Below, piece after piece: positions 1-7,572 of a stretch of 38,523 nucleotides of DNA. The notes beneath the pieces are model-generated. The model did no database searches and was not told where the DNA came from. It worked only from the letters and a program-made list of their open reading frames with translations. Location of the stretch: contig JAAWCQ010000014.1 of NCBI GenBank assembly GCA_022793335.1, positions 1 to 38,523 on the forward strand, read 5' to 3'. The position numbers and the translations under genes were made by a program. Position 1 is the first letter of the stretch. The number at the start of each line of letters is the position of its first letter. The DNA comes from Clostridia bacterium. Lineage in GTDB: Bacteria; Bacillota; Clostridia; Christensenellales; UBA1242.

Positions 1-1
1 C

Positions 2-412
2 AGCCTTGCAGAAATTGAGGGGCTTTTTGGAAAGAAGGTTGCCACCTTAGTAAGTTATGTCAGCGAGATTAAAAGCTTGCCGTATGTCGAGCGTAAAGAA
101 GAACATGCAAAAAGGCTGGCAAATGGGCCAATTGAGGCAAAAATGATTAAATGTGCCGATTGCCTTTCAAATTTGAGGTCGCTTTATTTTGATTTGAAAT
201 ATATGGGAAGGGAAATTTGGAACAATTTCAATTCAACAAAAGATAATATTGCTCAGCACTACTATCATTCAATCAAAATATTCAGCCCATTAAAACATAC
301 GCAAATGTATAAAGAGCTTACAAAATATTTCCGTCAAGTATTTTTAGAAAAAGAGGACTCTTCTGACAACTTCAATGATAAAGGCAAAAATGATTTTAGT
401 GATTTAGATTAA
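2..412 (+). CDS. HD-domain phosphohydrolase, RelA/SpoT-type, C-terminal part
   Basis: This is the 3' end of a gene that begins before the window; the frame is open from base 2. The segment IKCADCLSNLRSL (around base 150) matches the late helix of RelA/SpoT-type HD domains, where the usual form is K-x-A-D-R-L-x-N-L. Before it, EIEGLFGKKVATLV resembles the helix that carries the catalytic Glu-Asp region in the same family. Members hydrolyse (p)ppGpp or other nucleotides in the cytoplasm using a metal ion. Here a Cys (ADC) replaces the usual Arg of ADR. The last 40 residues are charged and probably flexible. A TTG at base 77 is not the start, because homologous sequence continues upstream. The substrate cannot be told from the fragment. 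Confidence 0.6.
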   Translation, partial: SLAEIEGLFGKKVATLVSYVSEIKSLPYVERKEEHAKRLANGPIEAKMIKCADCLSNLRSLYFDLKYMGREIWNNFNSTKDNIAQHYYHSIKIFSPLKHTQMYKELTKYFRQVFLEKEDSSDNFNDKGKNDFSDLD

Positions 413-640
413 ACGGTTTTTTACTTTGCCATTGTTTACAAGTCTTTACATTGTCAAACTAAATGTATTTAGTTTTAATATTATTTTTAATGATTGAAAT
501 AATTTATATAGCATATAAACAAATTTTGAATAAAAAATCGTTAAATAAATTCAATATAATATTGTTTTAACGCTAAAATAAAAAACATATGTTTTTGCTG
601 GTTTTCGAATATTGAAAATTTATGTGGTTTAAAAAAAATA

Positions 641-670
641 AAAAGTGGGGGAAGTGTCCACTTTTTTTTG
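641..670. terminator. Bidirectional terminator between convergent genes
   Basis: AAAAGTGG (641-648) and CCACTTTT (658-665) form a stem with a 9-nt loop, with T8 after it and A-rich sequence before it. It lies between the convergent HD gene and HAD gene and can serve both. The rest of 413-640 is very AT-rich and shows nothing else. Confidence 0.7.
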
Positions 671-1360
671 TTATTTTTCATTTTCGATTGAAGAGTCAAG
701 AATAAATGAGAGAATGTCTTCAAAGTTGTCGGTGTGTTCGATGCAGCCCGACCATTTTTCTTTATTTGCGAAATCTGCACCATCTGGATTTATGCAAAGT
801 GTTTTGCAACCTGTTTGATACACCCATTCATCATTGTCGCCATTGCCTACAAAGCAAACGTCTTGAGGTTTTATACCAAGTTTTTTGATGACTTTTTTTG
901 CAAAGACAGCCTTTCCTTCATAGTCATATTTGGTTGCTTCAATGCGAGAAATAAGCCCAGATTTATCAAATACAAAATGGTTTGCTGCAATAAAGTCAAA
1001 ATAATCTTTATTTTCACCCAGCACATTTTCAATGCATTCAAGCACGCTTCCGCTGACTATGTATAACTTTATCCCTTTTTCTTTAAGCTTTTTTATTGTT
1101 TGGGCAAAACCATTTATTACCTTAGTTTCAGTTGTTGCACTTTTTACAATTTGCTTGCTCAAGCCCTTTTCGCGAAACATGTCACAAGTTATGTCACACC
1201 ACTTTTGATAGGAAATCTCGCCACTGGCATAGCGTTTTTCGAGAAGGTCATATTCAGAGCCCTCAGATAAGTCAAAACCAAGATTTGTCCAAATCCAGTC
1301 CCAGATATTTTTGCTTTTATAAGTAATAGTGCCGTCGAAATCAAAAATTATTGCTTTCAT
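671..1360 (-). CDS. HAD-family phosphatase (subfamily IB, phosphoserine-phosphatase-like)
   Basis: A 229-residue cytoplasmic hydrolase. The nucleophile motif DFDGT begins at residue 7 (Asp7 would be phosphorylated, Asp9 acts as acid/base). Motif II is YIVSGS in the middle of the protein and the metal motif is GNGDND near residue 185. An alpha-helical cap lies between motif I and motif II, as in subfamily IB phosphatases such as SerB. I chose the ATG at 1358-1360, not an upstream ATG at 1429, because a clear AAGGGGG ribosome binding site precedes it and the protein then starts with the expected MKAIIFDFDG. It is a monocistronic gene convergent with the HD gene. The substrate is unknown; a phosphomonoester such as a phosphosugar or phosphoserine is possible. 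Confidence 0.8.
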   Translation of the reverse strand: MKAIIFDFDGTITYKSKNIWDWIWTNLGFDLSEGSEYDLLEKRYASGEISYQKWCDITCDMFREKGLSKQIVKSATTETKVINGFAQTIKKLKEKGIKLYIVSGSVLECIENVLGENKDYFDFIAANHFVFDKSGLISRIEATKYDYEGKAVFAKKVIKKLGIKPQDVCFVGNGDNDEWVYQTGCKTLCINPDGADFANKEKWSGCIEHTDNFEDILSFILDSSIENEK

Positions 1361-1527
1361 TTTTCCCCCTTGTAAAAATATATGGATATTCTTATTGTTG
1401 ATTATATCATAAGCGTCCAAAAAATTCAAGATTAAAGGAAAAAATCATCGAACAATGCAACAAAATGCTTGAAGCAGAATAATGATGTTTTGTGTTTTTT
1501 AAGATTATATTATTTTTACAAAATATC

Positions 1528-1556
1528 TTGAAATCTAAAAAAAATTGTGCTATAAT
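1528..1556 (+). promoter_or_regulatory. Promoter of the MoxR-like ATPase gene
   Basis: TTGAAA (1528-1533), 17-nt spacer, TATAAT (1551-1556). The TGTGC just before the -10 box gives an extended TGn element. The typA promoter has the same arrangement. Confidence 0.75.
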
Positions 1557-1573
1557 AAGCACAGGAGATTATT

Positions 1574-3673
1574 ATGGCAAAAAGTATTAAAAAGTCAATT
1601 ATGACCTCGCAGCAGGTATTTAAGCAATCAACTGTAAATACTAATGATGAATTTTTCATTTTATCTGCTGAACAAGTTTCAAGTATGCAAGGTGTATTAA
1701 AACAGGTTTCTGCGACAGACTATGCCGTTGCAAACCAAGCAAGAACAAACCCAAGCTGTGTATGTTCGAATGGTAAATACGGTACTTTATACTGGACTAG
1801 TGATTATTATATTAAAGGCGGCAGTTTTGACCAGGCTAAGAGATCGGTAAAAGTAGTTGACGCAGAAGGACATTTATCACATAGCGACCAAAATGTTACA
1901 AGTTTAGTTGTTGCACCTGCTTTTCAGGTGGCAGTTAAAGATGTTAAAAATTCAGGAGCTATTTTAAAACACAATGGCATATATCAAACGGTTATTTTCC
2001 CAGATATGCAATATCCACAATCTAAAGTAAGCGATGCGCTTGCTGAAAGACTGGAGTTTTTCTTTCAAACTGAAAACCCAAAACCTTCTGCTTATTATAT
2101 TGGTTCATCGACAGCTTCAGATGGAAGATCATGGAAAGATGAAGAAAAAGATTATGAATATAAATTTGAAGGCGAAAGATATGTTCGTGTTATTGCCGAG
2201 TCAAAAAGTGCTAAGAATATGAATTTCTTTGCCGATCGCACAACTTGCGAAGATGGCAAGGCATATTGGTTTAAAGTAGAGCCTATTAAGTGGATTGTTG
2301 TCAATTGGGACAGCACAAGCTTAAACCCAAATGCTTTTGACAAAGGCGACACAGTGCTTTTGCGTAGTGAAGAGGGACTTATTGGTGGACTTCCTTTCTA
2401 TATAGACAAAAATGACAGCAATGGTATTCTTTGGCAAAACTCTTATATCAGAAGTATGTTAAACGGAACAAACCTTCGTTCTGTAATCGACAACGGAAAT
2501 GGTGCAAAAGGAAACAAGGCTTCAACAAACATTGACTTCTCAGGTGAAAAGAGCAAAGCATCATTCAAACATATCGTTTTCAAAGATGAAGCTGAGCTTG
2601 TAGAAACAAAAGAAGTCAACCCTTATGGCATTACAATCAGCACAAAACCAAAAACTGTTGATGAGCAGCTTGCTTTCTATATTGAAAAAGGTCAATCTTT
2701 CATGCTTCATGGTCCAAGCGGTGTTGGTAAAACAAGACGCGTTCAAGAATTAGACCCAGATTTCGTTATGATAAGACTCAGAAACGGAATTTTGCCTGAA
2801 GAAATTATTGGAAAGACTGCTTATGAAAATGGAGTTTCTTCTTGGATAGAGCCTACATGGTTTACTCAAATATGGGATATCTGCAAGAGAGAGCCTAAGA
2901 AAAACCATGTTCTTCTTATTGACGAGCTTACAAATGTAAAAGAAAATGAGCAAAGCTTGGTTTATGACATTGTTCTTGAGCGCTCAATCAATGGCAAAGA
3001 GGGCAAACTTCCAGACAACTGCGTAATCGTTTCAACAGGAAACAATCCAAAAGAGTCATCAGCCGCTTACAATATGCCAGAGCCACTTTTCAGAAGATTC
3101 TATGCCCATATTTATTTGGAGCCTGATGTAAAAAGCTTCTTACAATGGGGTGGCCAACCACATAAAAAATTCCCAAATAGACCAAAAGTACATCCAGCAG
3201 TTTTGTCTTTCATTGCTGCAAAAGGCATTAAGGCGCTTTGCACTCCTTATGACAGTGAAGAGCCACCAGAACATGCTGTTGATCCTCGTTCTTGGGAACA
3301 AGTTTCTGATATTTTATTTGCTGGTCATGGTGAATTTGATTACAACCTTATCAAAAATAAGGTTGGCGACGCTCTTGCAAGAGATTTCTTGGCGTTTGTA
3401 AAAATTCCTCCAATCACAATCGACAGTATTGTTAAGGGGACTTATGATATAGGCAAACTTCCAAAAGATGCAAACTCAAAATATGCTCTTATGCTTTCAC
3501 TTAGATGGGCTGATGCAAATCAGTTGAAAGCTGTAAGAAAATTCATTAAGGAAAATCTTGGTGAAGAAAATCTTGCAAACTATGATCTTATTTGGTCTCA
3601 ACAAAGTGATGAACATGCCATCATGCTTGAGGATATTGTTGGAGAAGATGAAGAAGAGCTTCAAAGCGTTTAA
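1574..3673 (+). CDS. MoxR/dynein-like AAA+ ATPase with DUF6273-like N-terminal half
   Basis: A 699-residue protein in two parts. Residues about 380-560 are an AAA_5/MoxR-type ATPase: Walker A GPSGVGKT near 379-386, Walker B LLIDEL near 447, sensor 1 STGNNP and an arginine-finger region RRFYAHIYL. Residues about 225-310 contain PIKWIVVNWD, then LPFYIDKN and a WQNSYIRSMLNG block, the pattern of the DUF6273-type domain usually found in secreted or cell-surface proteins. Here there is no signal peptide or membrane segment, so the protein should be cytoplasmic. MoxR ATPases normally act as chaperones with a von Willebrand A partner encoded next door; none is present. The AGGAGA site precedes the ATG and there is a strong promoter and a terminator, so the gene is monocistronic. 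Family of the ATPase half is secure; the role is unknown. Confidence 0.75.
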   Translation: MAKSIKKSIMTSQQVFKQSTVNTNDEFFILSAEQVSSMQGVLKQVSATDYAVANQARTNPSCVCSNGKYGTLYWTSDYYIKGGSFDQAKRSVKVVDAEGHLSHSDQNVTSLVVAPAFQVAVKDVKNSGAILKHNGIYQTVIFPDMQYPQSKVSDALAERLEFFFQTENPKPSAYYIGSSTASDGRSWKDEEKDYEYKFEGERYVRVIAESKSAKNMNFFADRTTCEDGKAYWFKVEPIKWIVVNWDSTSLNPNAFDKGDTVLLRSEEGLIGGLPFYIDKNDSNGILWQNSYIRSMLNGTNLRSVIDNGNGAKGNKASTNIDFSGEKSKASFKHIVFKDEAELVETKEVNPYGITISTKPKTVDEQLAFYIEKGQSFMLHGPSGVGKTRRVQELDPDFVMIRLRNGILPEEIIGKTAYENGVSSWIEPTWFTQIWDICKREPKKNHVLLIDELTNVKENEQSLVYDIVLERSINGKEGKLPDNCVIVSTGNNPKESSAAYNMPEPLFRRFYAHIYLEPDVKSFLQWGGQPHKKFPNRPKVHPAVLSFIAAKGIKALCTPYDSEEPPEHAVDPRSWEQVSDILFAGHGEFDYNLIKNKVGDALARDFLAFVKIPPITIDSIVKGTYDIGKLPKDANSKYALMLSLRWADANQLKAVRKFIKENLGEENLANYDLIWSQQSDEHAIMLEDIVGEDEEELQSV

Positions 3674-3697
3674 TAAAGCATTATATAAAAACTTAAT

Positions 3698-3726
3698 AAA
3701 CGGTGAAAATCTCGCCGTTTTTTTGT
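3698..3726 (+). terminator. Terminator of the MoxR-like gene
   Basis: AAACGG and CCGTTT pair around a short AT-rich loop (inner G/C pair as well), followed by seven T. Confidence 0.75.
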
Positions 3727-3774
3727 GATTTTTGCTTTGCGAAATTAAAATTTCATTTTAGGTTTTAAAAGATT

Positions 3775-3802
3775 TTGAGGTTGTTTAAATTTATGATATA
3801 TT
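3775..3802 (+). promoter_or_regulatory. Candidate promoter giving a leaderless transcript
   Basis: TTGAGG (about 3775), 16-nt spacer, TATATT at 3797-3802. The ATG of the peptidase-like gene starts at 3809, where transcription would be expected to begin. Confidence 0.45.
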
Positions 3803-3808
3803 AACTTT

Positions 3809-4417
3809 ATGAAAACATTATTTGTTGGATTTAAAGGCAAAAACAATTCAAGTTTTCTGCTGCTTGAAAGGCTGAGAGTGAAAGAAAAGCTTCTCATTGA
3901 CAATGATAAAGAAAAAAGCTGCCAGCAATTGCGGAAAAAGCTTGAAATGCTTATGCCAACTGTTGTAATCATGTTTGGCCAAAAGCCAAAACTTAAAAAT
4001 AAACTGCATTTGGAATTGCTTGCAAAAGCTGAAGAAGATAAAGTATCAAATAATTGTCTAAATGCAGAGAAGCAGACGCTCTTCAATAATAAAGAGCCCA
4101 AAAAGCAAGAAATCGCAAGTGAAGAGAAAAAAGAAAATCAAATTCAAAGTTATAATGAAAAAACAATAGGGCAAGTTTGCACTAATTTCAATTATGAAGA
4201 ATTAAAAAACAGGCTCAAGGGCAAGGGTGTGATGGCAGAGCTTTCTTCAAAAGCTGGAAACTCTTATTGCAACCACATATATTATTATTCGCTTGCAGAA
4301 TTGGCGAAAGAATTTAAACAGACAAAATTTCTTTTTATTCATCTTCCGCAGATGATAAACTTTGAGAATTTTGAAAAGGTCTCTTCTTTAAATTGGGAAG
4401 AGTTGGTGTCTATTTGA
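3809..4417 (+). CDS. Divergent pyroglutamyl-peptidase I-like protein (peptidase C15 family)
   Basis: A 202-residue protein whose ordered motifs follow peptidase C15, the cysteine peptidases that remove N-terminal pyroglutamate. PTVVIMFGQKP (50-60) matches the VIHLGQAGG strand, LHLELLA places Glu69 where the catalytic Glu sits, AGNSYCNHIYYYSL gives Cys154 as the nucleophile, and FLFIHLPQ gives His178. So all three catalytic positions are occupied. A charged insert of about 35 residues (92-125) is not typical, and the N-terminal G-F-E/D loop is poorly kept, so the substrate may differ. No ribosome binding site precedes the ATG; a TATATT box ends six nt upstream of it, suggesting a leaderless mRNA. 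The methyltransferase gene follows after 39 nt. Confidence 0.6.
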   Translation: MKTLFVGFKGKNNSSFLLLERLRVKEKLLIDNDKEKSCQQLRKKLEMLMPTVVIMFGQKPKLKNKLHLELLAKAEEDKVSNNCLNAEKQTLFNNKEPKKQEIASEEKKENQIQSYNEKTIGQVCTNFNYEELKNRLKGKGVMAELSSKAGNSYCNHIYYYSLAELAKEFKQTKFLFIHLPQMINFENFEKVSSLNWEELVSI

Positions 4418-4456
4418 GGCCAAATAAAAATTAACTACGCAAAAAGGAGCAAAAAA

Positions 4457-5137
4457 ATGGATATAAAACAAACTTTTGACAACGAGGCTGAGGAGTATGA
4501 GTATACAAGCAGAGCTGTGAACATCTACTTTGATGAAGCACTTGAGTGTCTTGTTGAAAATATTGGGGCAAAGCAACAAGAGTTGAAGATTTTGGATGTT
4601 TGTTGCGGCACTGGCATACTGACGGAAAAGGTGGCAAAGAAATTCCCAAACGCCCATTTTACAGGGGTTGATTTTTCGACAGGTATGCTGGCAATTGCAA
4701 AGAAGAGGATGGAAAAGTATAGTTTCGACTGTGTGGTATGCGATATATGTGACGATGAAGGCATGAAAAAGCTGGGCGAGTTTGACCTTATCATATCCAG
4801 TTTTGGAGTGCACAATGTTCATGGAAAAGCTTACAAACTGTTGGCACTTGAAAATGTTTTGAAGCATTTGAAAAATGGCGGTCAATATATCACCTGTGAT
4901 TTGGTCAAAGGGGGAAGCGAAGAGGAAGAACAGAAGTTTGAAAAGTTTCAGAGAGACTGGCTTTTGAAGAGTTTCAGCGTTGAAGAAAGTGAAGACTGGA
5001 TGAAACTTTTAAAGGAAGAAGACGACCCTGAAACGCTTGAAGACAATTTTAAGCTGCTTGAGAAGGCGGGACTAAAGAATGTGAAAGCTGTTTGGCAAAA
5101 AGAGTTTTTGGCTATTTGGACGGGTGAAAAAATCTGA
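4457..5137 (+). CDS. Class I SAM-dependent methyltransferase
   Basis: A 226-residue cytoplasmic methyltransferase with the Rossmann-fold SAM site. Motif I is LDVCCGTGILTE from about residue 46, followed by the acidic strand end in TGVDFSTGML (motif II), the CDICDD segment and FDLIISSFGVHNV (motif IV). The N-terminus DNEAEEYEYTSR resembles the UbiE/Methyltransf_11 entry helix. The C-terminal helices 150-210 are acidic and would form the substrate lid. An AAAGGAG site lies 9 nt before the ATG. It follows the peptidase-like gene and ends in its own terminator, so the two may be co-transcribed. The methyl acceptor cannot be inferred from the sequence. Confidence 0.8.
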   Translation: MDIKQTFDNEAEEYEYTSRAVNIYFDEALECLVENIGAKQQELKILDVCCGTGILTEKVAKKFPNAHFTGVDFSTGMLAIAKKRMEKYSFDCVVCDICDDEGMKKLGEFDLIISSFGVHNVHGKAYKLLALENVLKHLKNGGQYITCDLVKGGSEEEEQKFEKFQRDWLLKSFSVEESEDWMKLLKEEDDPETLEDNFKLLEKAGLKNVKAVWQKEFLAIWTGEKI

Positions 5138-5196
5138 AGAGTGCGGCTATGCTGGCATAACATGAAGATTTCTTAATTGTAGAAAAAATGTGATTT

Positions 5197-5226
5197 AAAA
5201 CATGCCTATTGTGGCATGTTTTTTAA
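5197..5226 (+). terminator. Terminator after the methyltransferase gene
   Basis: An 8-bp stem AACATGCC / GGCATGTT with a short loop, followed by six T. Confidence 0.8.
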
Positions 5227-5249
5227 TAAAAGGAATTGAATAAAACCCT

Positions 5250-5279
5250 TGTAAGTATCAATGGGTATATGTTATAATA
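5250..5279 (+). promoter_or_regulatory. Promoter of the NTP pyrophosphatase gene
   Basis: TTGTAA, 18-nt spacer, TATAAT at 5274-5279; a GAGG site and the ATG follow within 15 nt. Confidence 0.55.
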
Positions 5280-5293
5280 ATTTTGAGGTAAAT

Positions 5294-5884
5294 ATGAAAG
5301 AAATCATTTTTGTAACATCAAATCCTGGCAAGGTGCAGTCAGCCCAAAAGCACATTGCACAAAACATTTCGCTTAAGATTTATGAATATGACATTGACGA
5401 GCCAGAGGTGAACGATATTGAATATATTGCCGAATACAAGGTGAGGCAGGCATTTGAAAAGGTTAAAAAGCCATGCCTGTCGCTTGACGCTGGCTTTTAT
5501 ATACCAAATTTCCCAGGCAAACCAAACTTTCCGGGCGCCTTTCCAAAAAGGGAGCTTTTATATAAGTTTGGCATCGAGGGGTTGCTTGAGCGCATGAAGG
5601 ATGTCAAAGACCGAGAGTGTTATTTCAAAGAATGTCTTGCCTATTATGATGGCAAAGAGGTTAAGAAATTTTTCGCGTTTGTGAGAGGCAATCTTTCAAC
5701 AGAAATTCGAGGAAGGGATACAAAACAAAAATGGTCTGATTTATGGTATGTATTTATTCCACAAAACTGCACAAAAACAATGGCTGAAATGACTGAAGAT
5801 GAAAGAGCTCACCGAAATGATGGGTATGTCAGCCCTTTTGATTTGTTCAATGAGTGGTTTGATAATGAAAAAGATATTTTATAA
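5294..5884 (+). CDS. RdgB/HAM1-like non-canonical purine NTP pyrophosphatase
   Basis: A 196-residue protein of the ITPase/HAM1 fold, which hydrolyses deaminated purine nucleotides such as dITP and XTP to monophosphates and so protects DNA. The signature TSNPGKVQSA occupies residues 8-17 and contributes the phosphate-binding Asn and Lys. SLDAGFYIPNFPG matches the D-S-G-L region around the catalytic Asp. The later RGNLSTEIRG and WSDLWYVFIP match the F-x-G / GYDPIF region, though the usual GYDP is altered, so this is a divergent member rather than a standard RdgB. I chose the ATG at 5294 because GAGG lies just upstream; an ATG at 5261 overlaps the -10 box. Its own promoter and terminator-isolated position suggest single transcription. 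Confidence 0.7.
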   Translation: MKEIIFVTSNPGKVQSAQKHIAQNISLKIYEYDIDEPEVNDIEYIAEYKVRQAFEKVKKPCLSLDAGFYIPNFPGKPNFPGAFPKRELLYKFGIEGLLERMKDVKDRECYFKECLAYYDGKEVKKFFAFVRGNLSTEIRGRDTKQKWSDLWYVFIPQNCTKTMAEMTEDERAHRNDGYVSPFDLFNEWFDNEKDIL

Positions 5885-5897
5885 TTTTATTATTGTA

Positions 5898-5927
5898 TTG
5901 ACTTAGAAAAATTAAATATGTTAGAAT
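5898..5927 (+). promoter_or_regulatory. Promoter of the hypothetical gene at 6045
   Basis: TTGACT (5898-5903), 18-nt spacer, TAGAAT (5922-5927). This leaves a leader of about 110 nt, in which I see no convincing structure. Confidence 0.55.
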
Positions 5928-6044
5928 AAAGTAAGAGAATGTTTAAGCCAAATGGAATGAAAAATTTAAAAAGGATTTTACTCAAAAATCGCTTTGCGAG
6001 AGGCGGGAAAAGCAAACTATATTAAATGCAAAAGGAGAAAGAAT

Positions 6045-6614
6045 ATGTTCAAACTTGATTCAGTGCAAGACCTTAAAAAAATCATCAAGGAAAACACTCA
6101 GAAAGAAGAGGTTTCAAGGGAGTCGTATATTCGGGCAAAGGCAAACCTTAAAACAATGTTTATCACAAACACCGCAGACGCATTTTTATACTTTGCATCT
6201 ATCAATCTTATCAACACCTATGTGAAATCTCACAAAGATGTTTCTTACAATTTCAAACTATCTGTCAACAGTGGCATTGATGGGCTGATTGCCAATGATG
6301 TAGAAAACGCCACCTTTTGTTATGACGCTGCCGAAAAAGCTATGATGGTCAATATTGCTGGATTGCAATTCAGCTTCCATAATGTTAAGCCAAATGCCAG
6401 CATGCAATATTTAATGCTCAACCCTTCAGATGAAAATGGAAAGTTTTACAAAAAGGAGAGCTGGCAGGGTGTTCGCCTGCAAACTATGGCAGAAACACTT
6501 TTTGATTTTGCAAACAATCTTGATGAGCTTTCAAACACAAGTTTGGCAGGAAATTTAAAGGATTATCAAAAAGAATGTCTTACATTATACAGTAATGAGG
6601 ACGAAAAAGAATAG
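6045..6614 (+). CDS. Hypothetical protein, soluble, 189 aa
   Basis: I do not recognise this protein. It has no signal peptide, membrane segment or cysteine cluster. The N-terminal 45 residues are helical and Lys/Glu-rich; the centre (85-130) reads as beta strands (ATFCYDAAEKAMMVNIAGLQ, then FSFHNVKP), and the C-terminus is helical and acidic. The start at 6045 is set by AAAAGGAG 8 nt upstream; an ATG further up at 5994 has no such site. It lies 46 nt before the zinc-ribbon membrane protein and may be co-transcribed with it. No function is proposed. Confidence 0.6.
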   Translation: MFKLDSVQDLKKIIKENTQKEEVSRESYIRAKANLKTMFITNTADAFLYFASINLINTYVKSHKDVSYNFKLSVNSGIDGLIANDVENATFCYDAAEKAMMVNIAGLQFSFHNVKPNASMQYLMLNPSDENGKFYKKESWQGVRLQTMAETLFDFANNLDELSNTSLAGNLKDYQKECLTLYSNEDEKE

Positions 6615-6660
6615 TTTGCAAGCTATCTAAATAATTTACTATTGTTTAATGGAGTGAATA

Positions 6661-7134
6661 ATGGAAGAAAAGAAAAATAATAAAAAAGCGCTCAGGCTTT
6701 TGTGCTTAATTCCAATTGTTATTGGACTGGTGCTTGCGATATTTGGAATTATCAGAATTACGGGCGGAAAAGGAATTTCTTTGCCGGGCATGATGGAAGA
6801 CGGCTGGTTTGAAGCGTCAGTAGATAAAAATGCGACCATAATGTCAGGCGTAGGCATGCTTATTGGTGGATTGTTTCTTGCGTTAGGTGGCGGACTTATG
6901 GTTTTTGGAATTGTTGCGGCAGCGACAAGCACACATAAAGTGACAACCACCACAAATGGCTCAAATCTCAGCAATATCGGCTCAAGACTGAGCGAGGTGT
7001 TCACCCAAGTCACTGGGGTGGAGCTCAACCAAAAGAAAGAAGATGTTTATTGTGAATATTGCGGAAGCAAAATCAACCCAAAAGAGAACAAGTGTTCAAG
7101 CTGTGGCGCAAAATTGACCAATAAGAAAAAATAA
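6661..7134 (+). CDS. Two-TM membrane protein with C-terminal zinc ribbon
   Basis: A 157-residue protein. A first membrane segment covers about residues 11-32 and a second about 60-86, with a short extracytoplasmic loop between them. The cytoplasmic C-terminus ends in CEYCGSKINPKENKCSSCG, a CxxC...CxxC zinc ribbon of the type seen on many small membrane proteins of Bacillota. The ribbon probably mediates protein contacts; no enzymatic motif is visible. A GGAG site precedes the ATG and a strong terminator follows at once. Confidence 0.65.
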   Translation: MEEKKNNKKALRLLCLIPIVIGLVLAIFGIIRITGGKGISLPGMMEDGWFEASVDKNATIMSGVGMLIGGLFLALGGGLMVFGIVAAATSTHKVTTTTNGSNLSNIGSRLSEVFTQVTGVELNQKKEDVYCEYCGSKINPKENKCSSCGAKLTNKKK

Positions 7135-7151
7135 ACAGAATTTAGAAAATA

Positions 7152-7181
7152 AAAAACATATCGTGGCTGATATGTTTTTTT
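7152..7181 (+). terminator. Terminator after the zinc-ribbon membrane protein
   Basis: AACATATC / GATATGTT stem with a 6-nt loop and seven T. Confidence 0.8.
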
Positions 7182-7299
7182 GTTAACTTGAAATACTAGA
7201 GGCCTTCTTTTATTTTTATAATTATATATATTTTAAAAAGTAGGATGTTTATTTTTTATATTTAAAAAAAATCAAAATTTTATTTTTTTATTTATAAGA

Positions 7300-7480
7300 G
7301 AGATAAGCCTGCTTGTATAAAAATAGTGAGAACGACAGGCTTTCTTGTTTAAATTGATAACGACAAGAATGCTTGTTAAATGAAAGTGATTTGCGAGAAA
7401 GACAAACTTGTTTGTTAATTTGTGAGAACGACAAGAATGCTTGTTTAAATTGAGAGACAAGCTTACTTGTTTTGTTGCCA
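7300..7480. repeat. Degenerate ~30-nt intergenic repeats with ACAAG/CTTGT arms
   Basis: About five imperfect copies of a unit containing ACAAG, four bases, CTTGT and TTAAATTGA, for example at 7329-7356, 7357-7382, 7394-7420, 7421-7451 and 7452-7475. Each copy is itself a small inverted repeat. The gap 7182-7572 otherwise holds AT-rich sequence and a 15-nt direct duplication near 7525-7553. Confidence 0.6.
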
Positions 7481-7572
7481 ACAATTGAAACAAAGCTAAA
7501 TTGGCATATTTTAGCTTAACTAAGTTAAATCTTATTAAAATTAAATCTTATTAAAACCAGCTTTAAGAAAAA

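Noticed and set aside
541-783. 80-codon frame on the - strand
   Set aside because: It overlaps the HAD gene 3' end in another frame and crosses the bidirectional terminator.
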